Shown here one piece after another: positions 33,836 through 40,929 of a stretch of DNA of 64,000 nucleotides. Numbering within the stretch: position 1 is the stretch's first letter; each line of letters starts with the position of its first letter. Position numbers and translations under genes: made by a program. The stretch is from Kribbella kalugense (GTDB lineage Bacteria; Actinomycetota; Actinomycetes; Propionibacteriales; Kribbellaceae). Below the pieces are notes generated by a model, which was not told the DNA's origin, made no database searches, and saw nothing but the letters and a program-made list of their open reading frames with translations. The stretch is taken from positions 1,364,001 to 1,428,000 of the forward strand of contig NZ_SODF01000002.1 of assembly GCF_004365875.1 (NCBI RefSeq). Direction: 5' to 3'.

Positions 33836-34366
33836 TCATGAAGTGCGGGCGCGGTGCCGTCGGACCGCATCTCGGTTGGCGCAGGCGGGGCTGCAGTAGC
33901 GCTGGCGGCCGGTGCGGGACAGGTCGGCGTACACCTTGCCGCAGCCTTCGGTGGCGCAGCGTCCGAGTCGCGTGATGCCACGGCCGGCCAGGTGCAGCGC
34001 AGTACCGGTGCTGATCAGCGTCGCGACCAGCCGGCCGACCGGAACGTGGTCCGGCCGGTAGTGCACGTGCCATCCGTCGCCGGCGTGGTTGGTGAGCCGC
34101 GGATGCTCGGTGTACTTCGCCAGCATCGCGTTGACCAGATCGACGCGGGTCTGCTCGTCTTCGGCGTCCACAACCCTCAGCCACTCCTCGAGCGCGATGT
34201 GGACCGCATCCACGTCGGCCGCGGTCACCCGGCGCTCGCGCACGAGAGGGCTCTCGACCGCGCTCTGCTCGCACCACTCGATCAGTTCCTCCGGCGTGGT
34301 CGCCGGCCGGTTGACGAGGTTGACGGCCAGCAGAACAGCGTCCGCGCCGTAAGGGTTGAGATGCAT
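33836..34366 (-). CDS. CGNR zinc-finger (ABATE) transcription-factor-like protein
   Basis: 176 residues. The N-terminal ABATE-type domain (AVLLAVNLVNRP, about 10-21) is followed by a C-terminal zinc finger CATEGCGKVYAD ... RYCSPACANRDAVRRHRAR, where CANR is the family's CGNR position. Such proteins are presumed stress-responsive regulators. The -10-like TGTAAT (complement) lies six bases before the ATG. Divergent from a 48-residue small gene. Confidence 0.82.
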   Translation of the reverse strand: MHLNPYGADAVLLAVNLVNRPATTPEELIEWCEQSAVESPLVRERRVTAADVDAVHIALEEWLRVVDAEDEQTRVDLVNAMLAKYTEHPRLTNHAGDGWHVHYRPDHVPVGRLVATLISTGTALHLAGRGITRLGRCATEGCGKVYADLSRTGRQRYCSPACANRDAVRRHRARTS

Positions 34367-34391
34367 AATGCCATTACATCACGATGGATCC

Positions 34392-34538
34392 ATGACAGAT
34401 CACCGTCACCGCTGGACCGCGGTCTCCGCCCACCAGGTCAGCGAGGGGCTGGTCGTGTACCAGCGGTGTGCTTGCGGCCAATGGCGCATCACGAGCACAT
34501 CGCCGTACCCCGAGGTAGAGCTGATCATTCCTGGGTGA
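34392..34538 (+). CDS. Small Cys/His-containing protein, 48 residues
   Basis: MTDHRHRWTAVSAHQVSEGL then VVYQRCACGQWRITS and a short acidic end. The 'HRW...SEGLVVYQRCxCGxWR' pattern looks like a small actinobacterial zinc-ribbon-like protein, and the codon third positions are C/G-rich, which supports a real gene. No clear ribosome-binding site is seen. It starts 26 bases from the divergent CGNR gene and overlaps the convergent TetR gene by 14 bases. Function unknown. Confidence 0.5.
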   Translation: MTDHRHRWTAVSAHQVSEGLVVYQRCACGQWRITSTSPYPEVELIIPG

Positions 34539-35094
34539 GCCGACGGACCAGGCGGGCTGTTGTCGCGTCGACGTCGTACGGGTGTCCGGTGCCGGGGGTC
34601 AGTTGGTCGAGGACGAGGCCGTCGATGGCGAAGTGCAGGAGGCGGATCTCCTCGGCTCCGCCGGGCAGGCCGGCGTTGGAGTTGAAGGCGACATCGGCGT
34701 CGAATCCCTGCCGAAGGGTGCGCGACAGGATCTCGTGCAGGCCGGGACGGCGGGCCGCTTCGAGGCGGAGCTCGAGCAGGGCGAGCGAGAGTTCGGGCCG
34801 GCCGAGCAGCCGCTCGACGATGTAGTGGACGTAGTCGGTCATCAGCTCGAGATCCGGCTTGCGCTCGGCGAGCGGCTCGAGGGTGGCCGGGTCGGGGGCG
34901 AGTCGCTCGAAGATCCGCTCGCCGAGGGCGCCGAGGAGTGCGTCGCGGGTCTTGAAGTAGTTGGACGCGGTCCCGGCCGGGAGTCCGGCTGCCGCGTCGA
35001 CGGCCCGGTGGGTGAGGCCGCGGGCGCCGGATTCCGCGAGTACGGCGAGGCCGGCGTCGGCCAGTTGGGTACGGCGTTCCGGATTCCGGGGCAT
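34525..35094 (-). CDS. TetR-family regulator
   Basis: 189 residues. The HTH at about 22-48 (ESGARGLTHRAVDAAAGLPAG then TASNYFKTRDALL) is standard TetR; the C-terminal two-thirds are the helical ligand and dimer domain. The -10 box TAGCCT (complement at 35101-35106) lies six bases before the ATG. A large inverted repeat at 35115-35154 sits between this gene and the divergent VOC gene, the classical arrangement for a repressor that controls itself and its neighbour. Confidence 0.88.
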   Translation of the reverse strand: MPRNPERRTQLADAGLAVLAESGARGLTHRAVDAAAGLPAGTASNYFKTRDALLGALGERIFERLAPDPATLEPLAERKPDLELMTDYVHYIVERLLGRPELSLALLELRLEAARRPGLHEILSRTLRQGFDADVAFNSNAGLPGGAEEIRLLHFAIDGLVLDQLTPGTGHPYDVDATTARLVRRLTQE

Positions 35095-35114
35095 GTTGAC
35101 AGGCTAGCAGGGTT

Positions 35115-35154
35115 CCACTACAACTGTCGTACACAACAACGACAGCTGTAGTGG
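35115..35154. promoter_or_regulatory. Double TetR operator between divergent genes
   Basis: CCACTACAACTGTCGT (35115-35130) and ACGACAGCTGTAGTGG (35139-35154) are inverse complements at 15 of 16 positions with an eight-base spacer. Each arm has its own palindromic core (ACAaCTGT and ACAGCTGT), so two dimers could bind. It lies between the TetR start (35094) and the VOC start (35167). Confidence 0.7.
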
Positions 35155-35166
35155 TCAGGAGAATCT

Positions 35167-35595
35167 ATGCAACCCGCGGCATTCGGCGCGACCGTGGTCA
35201 CCGACCGACCGGCGGAGGTCGCCACCTTCTACACGCAGTACCTCGACCTGCAGGTCGGGATCGACCTCGGCTGGTTCGTCACGCTCCGCCGGGGTACGGC
35301 GGACTGGGAGCTGGCGATCTGCGAGCGCGGCCATCCGACCGTCCCGGCAGCCGTGTCCGCGCTGACCGAGAGCACGAACGTCTTCGGGTTCATCGTCGAC
35401 GACGTGGACAAGGTCGCCGCCACGCTGGAGGAGGGCGGCGTACAGCTCGAGAGCGAGCCGGTGACGGAGGTCTTCGGGCAGCGCCACTTCTTCGTCCGCG
35501 ACCCAGCCGGCACCTGGATCGACGTCATCCAACTGGTCGAGCCCGACCCGGAGTGGGTAGCGGCGAACCTAGAGAGTCAGGAGGACCTTGCCTAG
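35167..35595 (+). CDS. VOC-superfamily (glyoxalase/bleomycin-resistance-like) protein
   Basis: 142 residues made of two beta-alpha-beta-beta-beta modules: ATVVTDRPAEVATFYTQYLD (N-terminal) and VFGFIVDDVDKVAATLEEGG ... GQRHFFVRDPAGTWIDVIQLV (C-terminal). The RDPAGTW turn is typical of VOC enzymes and antibiotic-binding proteins. A good ribosome-binding site AGGAGA precedes the ATG. Probably regulated by the divergent TetR. The 3' end overlaps the convergent oxidoreductase gene by 27 bases. Ligand unknown. Confidence 0.8.
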   Translation: MQPAAFGATVVTDRPAEVATFYTQYLDLQVGIDLGWFVTLRRGTADWELAICERGHPTVPAAVSALTESTNVFGFIVDDVDKVAATLEEGGVQLESEPVTEVFGQRHFFVRDPAGTWIDVIQLVEPDPEWVAANLESQEDLA

Positions 35596-36546
35596 CTGGG
35601 TGGATTGCTCGAGCGTCTCGTGGGCCTTGGCGACCTCGGCGAGCGGGAAGGTCGAGTGCACGATCGGGCGGACCTTCTTCGCCTCGATCAGCGGCCAGAC
35701 GTGGCCGACGACCTCGGCCAGGATCCGGCCCTTGTCCTGGACCGACCGGAACCGCAGCCCGGTCGCGATCACCGAACCGCGACGGCTCATCAGCCGGCCG
35801 AGGTCGAGTTCGCCCTTCGCGCCACCTTGCATCCCGATCGTCACGAGCCGCCCGTCGTACGCGAGCGACTTCACGTTGTCGGTCAGGTACTTCGCGCCCA
35901 TGATGTCGAGGATCACGTCGGCGCCGGCGCCCTTGGTCGCCTCTTGGACGACCGAGGCCCACTCGGCTTCCTTGTAGTTGATGGCGACGTCCGCACCGAG
36001 CCGGGTGCAGAACTCCATCTTCTCCTTGCTGCCGACCGTGGTCAGCAACCGCGCACCGTGCGCGACGCCGAGCTGGATCGCCATCGTGCCGATCCCGGAT
36101 GAGCCGCCGTGCACCAGCAGGGTCTCGCCGGCCTTCAGATGCGCCGTCATGAACACGTTCGACCAGACGGTCGCGACCACCTCGGGCAACGCCGCGGCGC
36201 TGACCAGGTCGAGGCCGTCGGGGATGGGCATCACCTGCGGCGCGGGTACGACGACCTTCTCGGCGTACCCGCCGCCGGCCAGCAGCGCGCAGCACTCGTC
36301 GCCGACCGACCAGCCCTCGACCTCGGCACCGACCGCGGAGATCCGGCCGGACACCTCGAGACCGATCGTGCCAGGGGCTCCGGGCGGCGGCGGGTAGAAG
36401 CCTTGCCGTTGCATCAGGTCGGCCCGGTTCACCCCCGCGGCGACGACGTCGATGACAACCTCGTCGACGGCCGGTTGCGGGTCCGGGATCTCGCCGATCC
36501 CGAGGACCTCGATTCCGCCGGCACCGTTACACACGACAGCTCGCAT
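35569..36546 (-). CDS. NAD(P)H quinone oxidoreductase, PIG3 type
   Basis: 325 residues. GVNRADLMQRQGFYPPPPGAP and the Rossmann loop TLLVHGGSSGIGTMAIQLG are PIG3-family signatures; no catalytic zinc ligands. It reduces quinones or enones with NADPH. ATG at 36546 is seven bases after TAGGTT (complement at 36554-36559), so the start MRAVVCNG is preferred to a TTG three codons earlier. Confidence 0.88.
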   Translation of the reverse strand: MRAVVCNGAGGIEVLGIGEIPDPQPAVDEVVIDVVAAGVNRADLMQRQGFYPPPPGAPGTIGLEVSGRISAVGAEVEGWSVGDECCALLAGGGYAEKVVVPAPQVMPIPDGLDLVSAAALPEVVATVWSNVFMTAHLKAGETLLVHGGSSGIGTMAIQLGVAHGARLLTTVGSKEKMEFCTRLGADVAINYKEAEWASVVQEATKGAGADVILDIMGAKYLTDNVKSLAYDGRLVTIGMQGGAKGELDLGRLMSRRGSVIATGLRFRSVQDKGRILAEVVGHVWPLIEAKKVRPIVHSTFPLAEVAKAHETLEQSTQLGKVLLTL

Positions 36547-36562
36547 GTTGCCCAACCTACCC

Positions 36563-37426
36563 TCAGCGCTCGACCAGGTTCGCCATGTCCTGAGCGATGC
36601 TGTCGAGGTAAGTGGTCTCGCCTATCGACTGGAACCAGTCCCACAGTTCGAGCGAGTGGTAGAGCCGGTAGAGATCGACCCGGTCTGTCGGCAGGACGCC
36701 GTACCCATCGGTGAGACCGGCGAGCTTCTCGGCGTTGTCGTGGGCGGAGTACTGGATCGTCTTGGCGATGTCGATGAACGGGTCGGCGGCGATCGCGTTC
36801 TCGACGTCGATGAATCCGCTGACGCGCCAGGTGTTCGGATCGACGAGCACGTTGCCTTCGTGGAAATCGTTGTGGCAAAGGACGGCGGCCTTGTTGTCGG
36901 CGAACAGCTGCTTTCGTTCATCGACATGAGCGCTGATCTTCGCGTGCAGTGTCGCATCACCGCCGAGCTGCTCGAACTCGCCCAGCTTCTTGGCGAACTG
37001 CCGCTGCATGTACTGCGAGTTGTCCGGCAGCGGATCGAGGATCTGGTCGGTCAGATAGCCGTACTCCGGTTGGTCGATGCGGTGAATGCGGGCGAGCAAC
37101 TCGCCGAGCTGCGTGTACATCGCCCGCCAGTCGGGCGGGTCGAGCTCGGACAGCGGTACGCCGTCGAGCTTGGTAAGGATCGTGAATGAGTCGCCGGTGT
37201 GCACGACTCGCGGGATCGACCCTTCGAGCTCCTGCTGCAGCAGGCCGTAGACGTGGACTTCCTTGGACTGCTTCCAGACCCACTCCGGTGCGTAGACCTT
37301 CACGATCAGCGGGTCCGCGTTCGTCCGTACTTCGTAGACAGTGCTGAGCTGGCCGCCGGTGCGCTCGACAACTTCGACGACCTCGGTCCCGGGGCAGGCG
37401 TCGGTCACGACTTGGGCGATGTCCAT
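36563..37426 (-). CDS. Aminoglycoside-phosphotransferase-fold kinase (APH family)
   Basis: 287 residues. Catalytic loop LCHNDFHEGNVLVD (Asp in HNDFHxGN) and metal site VSGFIDVENAIAADP (DxE variant of the DFG-like IDxE) are intact; nucleotide-binding Lys is in PLIVKVYAP. Substrate may be a small metabolite; no antibiotic link is implied. ATG at 37426 is seven bases after TAGCGT on the complement, so leaderless. Separated from the quinone oxidoreductase gene by 16 bases. Confidence 0.82.
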   Translation of the reverse strand: MDIAQVVTDACPGTEVVEVVERTGGQLSTVYEVRTNADPLIVKVYAPEWVWKQSKEVHVYGLLQQELEGSIPRVVHTGDSFTILTKLDGVPLSELDPPDWRAMYTQLGELLARIHRIDQPEYGYLTDQILDPLPDNSQYMQRQFAKKLGEFEQLGGDATLHAKISAHVDERKQLFADNKAAVLCHNDFHEGNVLVDPNTWRVSGFIDVENAIAADPFIDIAKTIQYSAHDNAEKLAGLTDGYGVLPTDRVDLYRLYHSLELWDWFQSIGETTYLDSIAQDMANLVER

Positions 37427-37463
37427 GGGCTCGACGCTACGAGTCGTGTCCAGGCATTTTCAG

Positions 37464-37497
37464 CCTGTTAGTCGTCGAGGCCTGTTAGTCGTCCAGG
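37464..37497. repeat. Two tandem 17-base repeats beside the MobA-like gene end
   Basis: CCTGTTAGTCGTCGAGG (37464-37480) and CCTGTTAGTCGTCCAGG (37481-37497) differ at one base; a partial third copy containing CAGTCGTCCAGG follows and includes the stop codon of the MobA-like gene. Looks like small tandem duplication of the gene's 3' end. Confidence 0.6.
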
Positions 37498-37502
37498 CCT
37501 TT

Positions 37503-38042
37503 TCAGTCGTCCAGGTCGGCCCAGGTGTCGACGTCATCGCCGGCCCGGGTCGGTTGGGTCCAGGTGAGGTCGAGGCCGGCGAGCGTACGCCGTACCGACT
37601 TGTCCCGTGGATCGCCGACGCGGCGGATCGCCTCGGCCAGAGCGGTACGCCGGTACGCCGTCGCGAGCTGCTGCTCTCGTCCGGACGTGTCCCGCAGCCC
37701 ATGCCCGTCGTACTCGCCGAGCCCTTCTGTGAGCAACGTGACGTCGTCCTTCGTCAGCCAGGGCAGATCGCAGCTCACCACCACAACCACCGGCGCCTTG
37801 CCGCGTTGGAGGCCGGCCGCCAGCCCGGCCACCGGCCCACCGGAGGGCGGATCCTCCACGGTCCAGTCGACTTCGCGGTACGTCGTCCTGGTCGGCCCGA
37901 CCACGATCGTCGTGGCTGCACCGGCCGTCGCGGCCAGTACTCGATCCAGCAACGTCGCCCCGTCGAGCACCAGCATCGCCTTGTCGACTCCACCGAACCG
38001 AGTGGATCCGCCCCCAGCCAAGACCACCGCGTCAAACTCCAC
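37503..38042 (-). CDS. MobA-like nucleotidyltransferase
   Basis: 179 residues. The signature LAGGGSTRFGGVDKAML (8-24) is that of MobA/MocA-type NTP transferases (LAGGxSxRxGxDK); VVVVVSCDLPWL carries the metal-binding Asp. It may attach GMP to molybdopterin, or belong to a related nucleotidyltransferase group; no other molybdenum-cofactor gene is nearby, while a CobC-like gene is 1 kb away. GTG at 38042 is six bases after TAATCT (complement at 38049-38054). Confidence 0.75.
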   Translation of the reverse strand: MEFDAVVLAGGGSTRFGGVDKAMLVLDGATLLDRVLAATAGAATTIVVGPTRTTYREVDWTVEDPPSGGPVAGLAAGLQRGKAPVVVVVSCDLPWLTKDDVTLLTEGLGEYDGHGLRDTSGREQQLATAYRRTALAEAIRRVGDPRDKSVRRTLAGLDLTWTQPTRAGDDVDTWADLDD

Positions 38043-38051
38043 GCACGCAGA

Positions 38052-38209
38052 TTAGTCCTTGGGGAGCATCGCCTCCCTGGCTTGCTGCATGCGGTCGCGT
38101 TCTTCCGGCGCCAGGGCCCGAACCCGCGCAACGCCACGATCCGGTGCAGCCGCCGTACGTCGGCCGCGTCGTACGCCGACCGTAGGTCCTGACGTCGCGT
38201 GAGGTTCAA
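38052..38209 (-). pseudogene. Small gene apparently split by a frameshift
   Basis: On the complement a TTG start at 38209 reads MNLTRRQDLRSAYDAADVRR then LHRIVAL with coding-like codons. After about 27 codons the sensible reading moves to another frame, VRALAPEERDRMQQAREAML then PKD and a TAA at 38052-38054. The two halves make one plausible helical protein of roughly 52 residues, so a single base has been lost or gained in the G/C-rich stretch near 38120-38135, or the sequence contains an error there. The stop codon overlaps the promoter of the MobA-like gene. Confidence 0.45.
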
Positions 38210-38237
38210 GCTGCGCCTTGTGCGGCACCATGGAGAG

Positions 38238-39020
38238 ATGAGGATCGCCGTGGTGCAGACCGCCAGCAGCTACGACAAGGCTGCCAACCGCGACCTGGTC
38301 ACTCGCCTGGTTGCGGACGCCGCGCAGGGCCGGCCGGACCTCGTCGTCTTGCCGGAGGCGATGATGGCCGACTTCGGTGACTCAGTGGCGGAGGCCGCCG
38401 AGCCGTTGGACGGCGAGTTCGTCTCGACACTGCGGAAGGCTGCGGTCGAGCACGGCGTGGCGGTCGTGGCCGGCATGTTCGAACGCAGCTGTGACCAGCA
38501 TCGCCCGTACAACACGCTGCTCGCCGTCGGCGCGGACGGCGCCCTGCTCGGTGCGTACCGCAAGATCCACCTGTACGACGCCTTTGGCTACAAGGAGTCC
38601 GACCAGCTGACCCCGGGGGACGTGGCGCCTGTGGTGGTGCAGGTCGGCGACCGGTCGCTCGGTCTGATGACCTGCTATGACCTGCGCTTCCCCGAGCTCT
38701 CCCGTGCACTGATCGACGCCGGCGCGGACGTACTCGTCGTACCGGCCGCCTGGGTCCGCGGGCCGCTGAAAGAGCACCACTGGACCACTCTGCTCACGGC
38801 CCGCGCGGTCGAGAACACCTGCTACGTCGCAGCGGCCGCCCAGAACGGCAAGAAGTACTGCGGACTCAGTCAGATCGTGGACCCACAGGGCATCGCCCTG
38901 GCGTCGGTGGGCGAGTCGGACGGACATGCGGTCGCGGAGATCACGGCCGAGCGGCTGGCCGACGTACGCAAACGCAACCCATCTCTCCAGAACCGCCGCT
39001 ACACCGTCTCACCACGCTGA
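38238..39020 (+). CDS. Carbon-nitrogen hydrolase (nitrilase superfamily)
   Basis: 260 residues. The catalytic triad is visible: Glu40 in VVLPEAM, Lys109 in YRKIHLYD and Cys146 in MTCYDLRFPE. The motif set matches Nit1/Nit2-like omega-amidases (deaminated glutathione amidase or alpha-ketoglutaramate amidase). ATG at 38238 overlaps a short purine-rich GGAGAG; a CACCAT box six bases upstream is a poor -10 match. Single gene. Confidence 0.88.
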   Translation: MRIAVVQTASSYDKAANRDLVTRLVADAAQGRPDLVVLPEAMMADFGDSVAEAAEPLDGEFVSTLRKAAVEHGVAVVAGMFERSCDQHRPYNTLLAVGADGALLGAYRKIHLYDAFGYKESDQLTPGDVAPVVVQVGDRSLGLMTCYDLRFPELSRALIDAGADVLVVPAAWVRGPLKEHHWTTLLTARAVENTCYVAAAAQNGKKYCGLSQIVDPQGIALASVGESDGHAVAEITAERLADVRKRNPSLQNRRYTVSPR

Positions 39021-39063
39021 CCAATTGGCCCGAAATCATCCCTGACACGTTAACCTCCTTGGC

Positions 39064-40095
39064 GTGGTCGATGGGTTTGATCTGGAGCATCACGGTGATC
39101 TCGAGGTCGGTGAGGGGCTGGTCGACCTCGCCGTCAACGTGCGTACCGGCACGCCGCCTGCCTGGCTGATCGATGCGATCACGTCGAGCCTGACCGACCT
39201 CGCGGCGTACCCGCGGCAGGAAGCGGCGGTCGCCGCGGTCGCTCAACGGCACCGTGTCGCGCCGGACCGGGTGCTGCTGGCGGCTGGGGCCGCGGAGGCG
39301 TTCGTGCTGATCGCGCGGGCGTTCCGGCCACGGCATCCGGTCGTAGTTCATCCACAATTCACCGAACCCGAAGCAGCGCTGCGGTCGGCCGGTCACCTGG
39401 TCGACCGGGTGATCCTGCGGCCGGAAGACGGGTTTGTGCTGGACCCATCCGCCGTACCCGCCGACGCCGACCTCGTTGTCATCGGCAACCCCACCAACCC
39501 GACCTCGGTGCTGCACCGGGCCGACGACCTGCGCGAACTCGCCCGGCCGGACCGGATCCTGGTCGTCGACGAGGCGTTCATGGACGCCGTACCGGGCGAA
39601 CCCGAGTCGCTCGCCGGCGCGTCCATCCCGGGACTCGTCGTCGTGCGCAGCCTGACCAAAACCTGGGGACTTGCCGGGTTGCGGGTCGGATATGTTCTCG
39701 CCGGCGCGAGTTTGATCGAACAATTGGCCGCCGTACAACCGCACTGGCCGGTGTCCACTCCTGCTCTCGCAGCAGCAATTGCCTGCAGCAACGAGCGTGC
39801 CGTGGCGGAAACGGCACAAGCCGCGCTGGACATCGAGCAGCAGCGTGTCCACTTGATTGACAAACTCGGTACGGTGAATGGACTTTCGACGTACGGCGTC
39901 GCCCGTGCGCCGTTTGTTCTCGTGCATGTTGCGGGAGCTGCCAGGGTGCGGGAATCCCTACGTACACAGGGGTTTGCGGTTCGCCGCGGGGACACGTTCC
40001 CGGGACTGGGACCGGACTGGATGCGGATCGCAGTACGTCCGGAAGACGTCACCGACGGATTCGTCAAGGTGCTGGCCGACCTGCTTCGCCTCTGA
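39064..40095 (+). CDS. PLP-dependent aminotransferase, CobC/HisC-like
   Basis: 343 residues of fold type I. NPTNP (142-146), LVVDEAFMD (167-175) and SLTKTWGLAGLRVGY with PLP-Lys199 are complete. It resembles the actinobacterial CobC-like/histidinol-phosphate aminotransferase group (relatives are assigned to threonine-phosphate decarboxylation for cobalamin). No other cobalamin gene is adjacent, so the role is uncertain. GTG at 39064 is seven bases after TAACCT (39051-39056). Confidence 0.82.
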   Translation: MVDGFDLEHHGDLEVGEGLVDLAVNVRTGTPPAWLIDAITSSLTDLAAYPRQEAAVAAVAQRHRVAPDRVLLAAGAAEAFVLIARAFRPRHPVVVHPQFTEPEAALRSAGHLVDRVILRPEDGFVLDPSAVPADADLVVIGNPTNPTSVLHRADDLRELARPDRILVVDEAFMDAVPGEPESLAGASIPGLVVVRSLTKTWGLAGLRVGYVLAGASLIEQLAAVQPHWPVSTPALAAAIACSNERAVAETAQAALDIEQQRVHLIDKLGTVNGLSTYGVARAPFVLVHVAGAARVRESLRTQGFAVRRGDTFPGLGPDWMRIAVRPEDVTDGFVKVLADLLRL

Positions 40096-40236
40096 TTCTG
40101 TTCCGGCCGGGGAATCGAGTTGGCGCTGTAACGCTCGAGGGGTTTAGCCGGGGTCCACTTTGCGCACAAGATGGCCATGGTGCCCATTTCTGATGTCGTG
40201 GGCATCTTTCTGGCCATTCGCGAAGGGAGCAGCACA

Positions 40237-40929
40237 ATGGGTCTCAACGACGACGACATGAACACCTCATCCGAGGGTGGCGAAGGCCTGGCCGACGGGG
40301 GCGCGAGCTCGGGAGCCACCGATGGTGGTGCCGACGGCGGCGCCGGCGGCGGGTACGAGGGTTCGGGCGGCGGCTCCTCGAGCGGCAATACATCCGGCGG
40401 GTACGGCGACGACGGGTCCTCGGGCGGCGAGGGTACTGCGGATGGCGGCGCGAACCCGGGTGGCTCTGATGGTGGAGCGGATGGCGGCGCGAGTTCCGGT
40501 GGCTCCGATGGCGGTGCCGACGGTGGCGCAGATGGCGGTGCTGGTGGTGGCGCGGGCGGCTACGGCCAGTCGGACGGTGGCGACTCGCAGGGCGGCTCCG
40601 ATGGCGGTGACTCCGGTGGTTCTGGTGGCTACGGCGAAGGCACTGCGGACGGTGGCGCAAACGAGGGTGGATCGGACGGCGGTGCCGATGGCGGCGCCGG
40701 CGGGTACGGCGGAGGCTCGGGCGGCGACTCGTCCGGCGGGTCCTCCTCGGACGGCGGCTCGGGTGGTGAAGGTACTGCGGACGGTGGCGCGAACCCGGGT
40801 GGCTCCGACGGCGGAGCTGACGGCGGTGCGAGCTCCGGTGGCTCCGATGGCGGTGCCGACGGTGGCGCAGATGGTGGCGCTGGTGGCGGCGCGGGCGGCG
40901 ATGCCGGCGGGAACTCCGGAAGCTGGTGA
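40237..40929 (+). CDS. Gly/Asp/Ala/Ser repeat protein, candidate precursor or substrate of the downstream oxygenase
   Basis: 230 residues, more than half Gly, the rest mostly Asp, Ala and Ser, with no Lys, Arg, His, Cys, Val, Ile or Phe. A short acidic leader (MGLNDDDMNTSSE) is followed by four repeats opening with GEG(T/L)ADGGA at residues 15, 64, 133 and 177. A 46-residue block is identical at 63-108 and 176-221. SDGGADGGA recurs, Tyr appears only between repeats and Trp is the last residue. AAGGGAG lies seven bases before the ATG. The stop overlaps the JmjC-type oxygenase start by four bases (GTGA). It has no signal peptide. It could be a ribosomally made peptide precursor or a structural low-complexity protein; no named family was recognised. 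Confidence 0.7.
   Translation: MGLNDDDMNTSSEGGEGLADGGASSGATDGGADGGAGGGYEGSGGGSSSGNTSGGYGDDGSSGGEGTADGGANPGGSDGGADGGASSGGSDGGADGGADGGAGGGAGGYGQSDGGDSQGGSDGGDSGGSGGYGEGTADGGANEGGSDGGADGGAGGYGGGSGGDSSGGSSSDGGSGGEGTADGGANPGGSDGGADGGASSGGSDGGADGGADGGAGGGAGGDAGGNSGSW

Noticed and set aside
40423-40899. Regular repeats suggesting a CRISPR array
   Set aside because: The repeats are in-frame codons of a Gly/Asp protein with no unique spacers and no cas genes.
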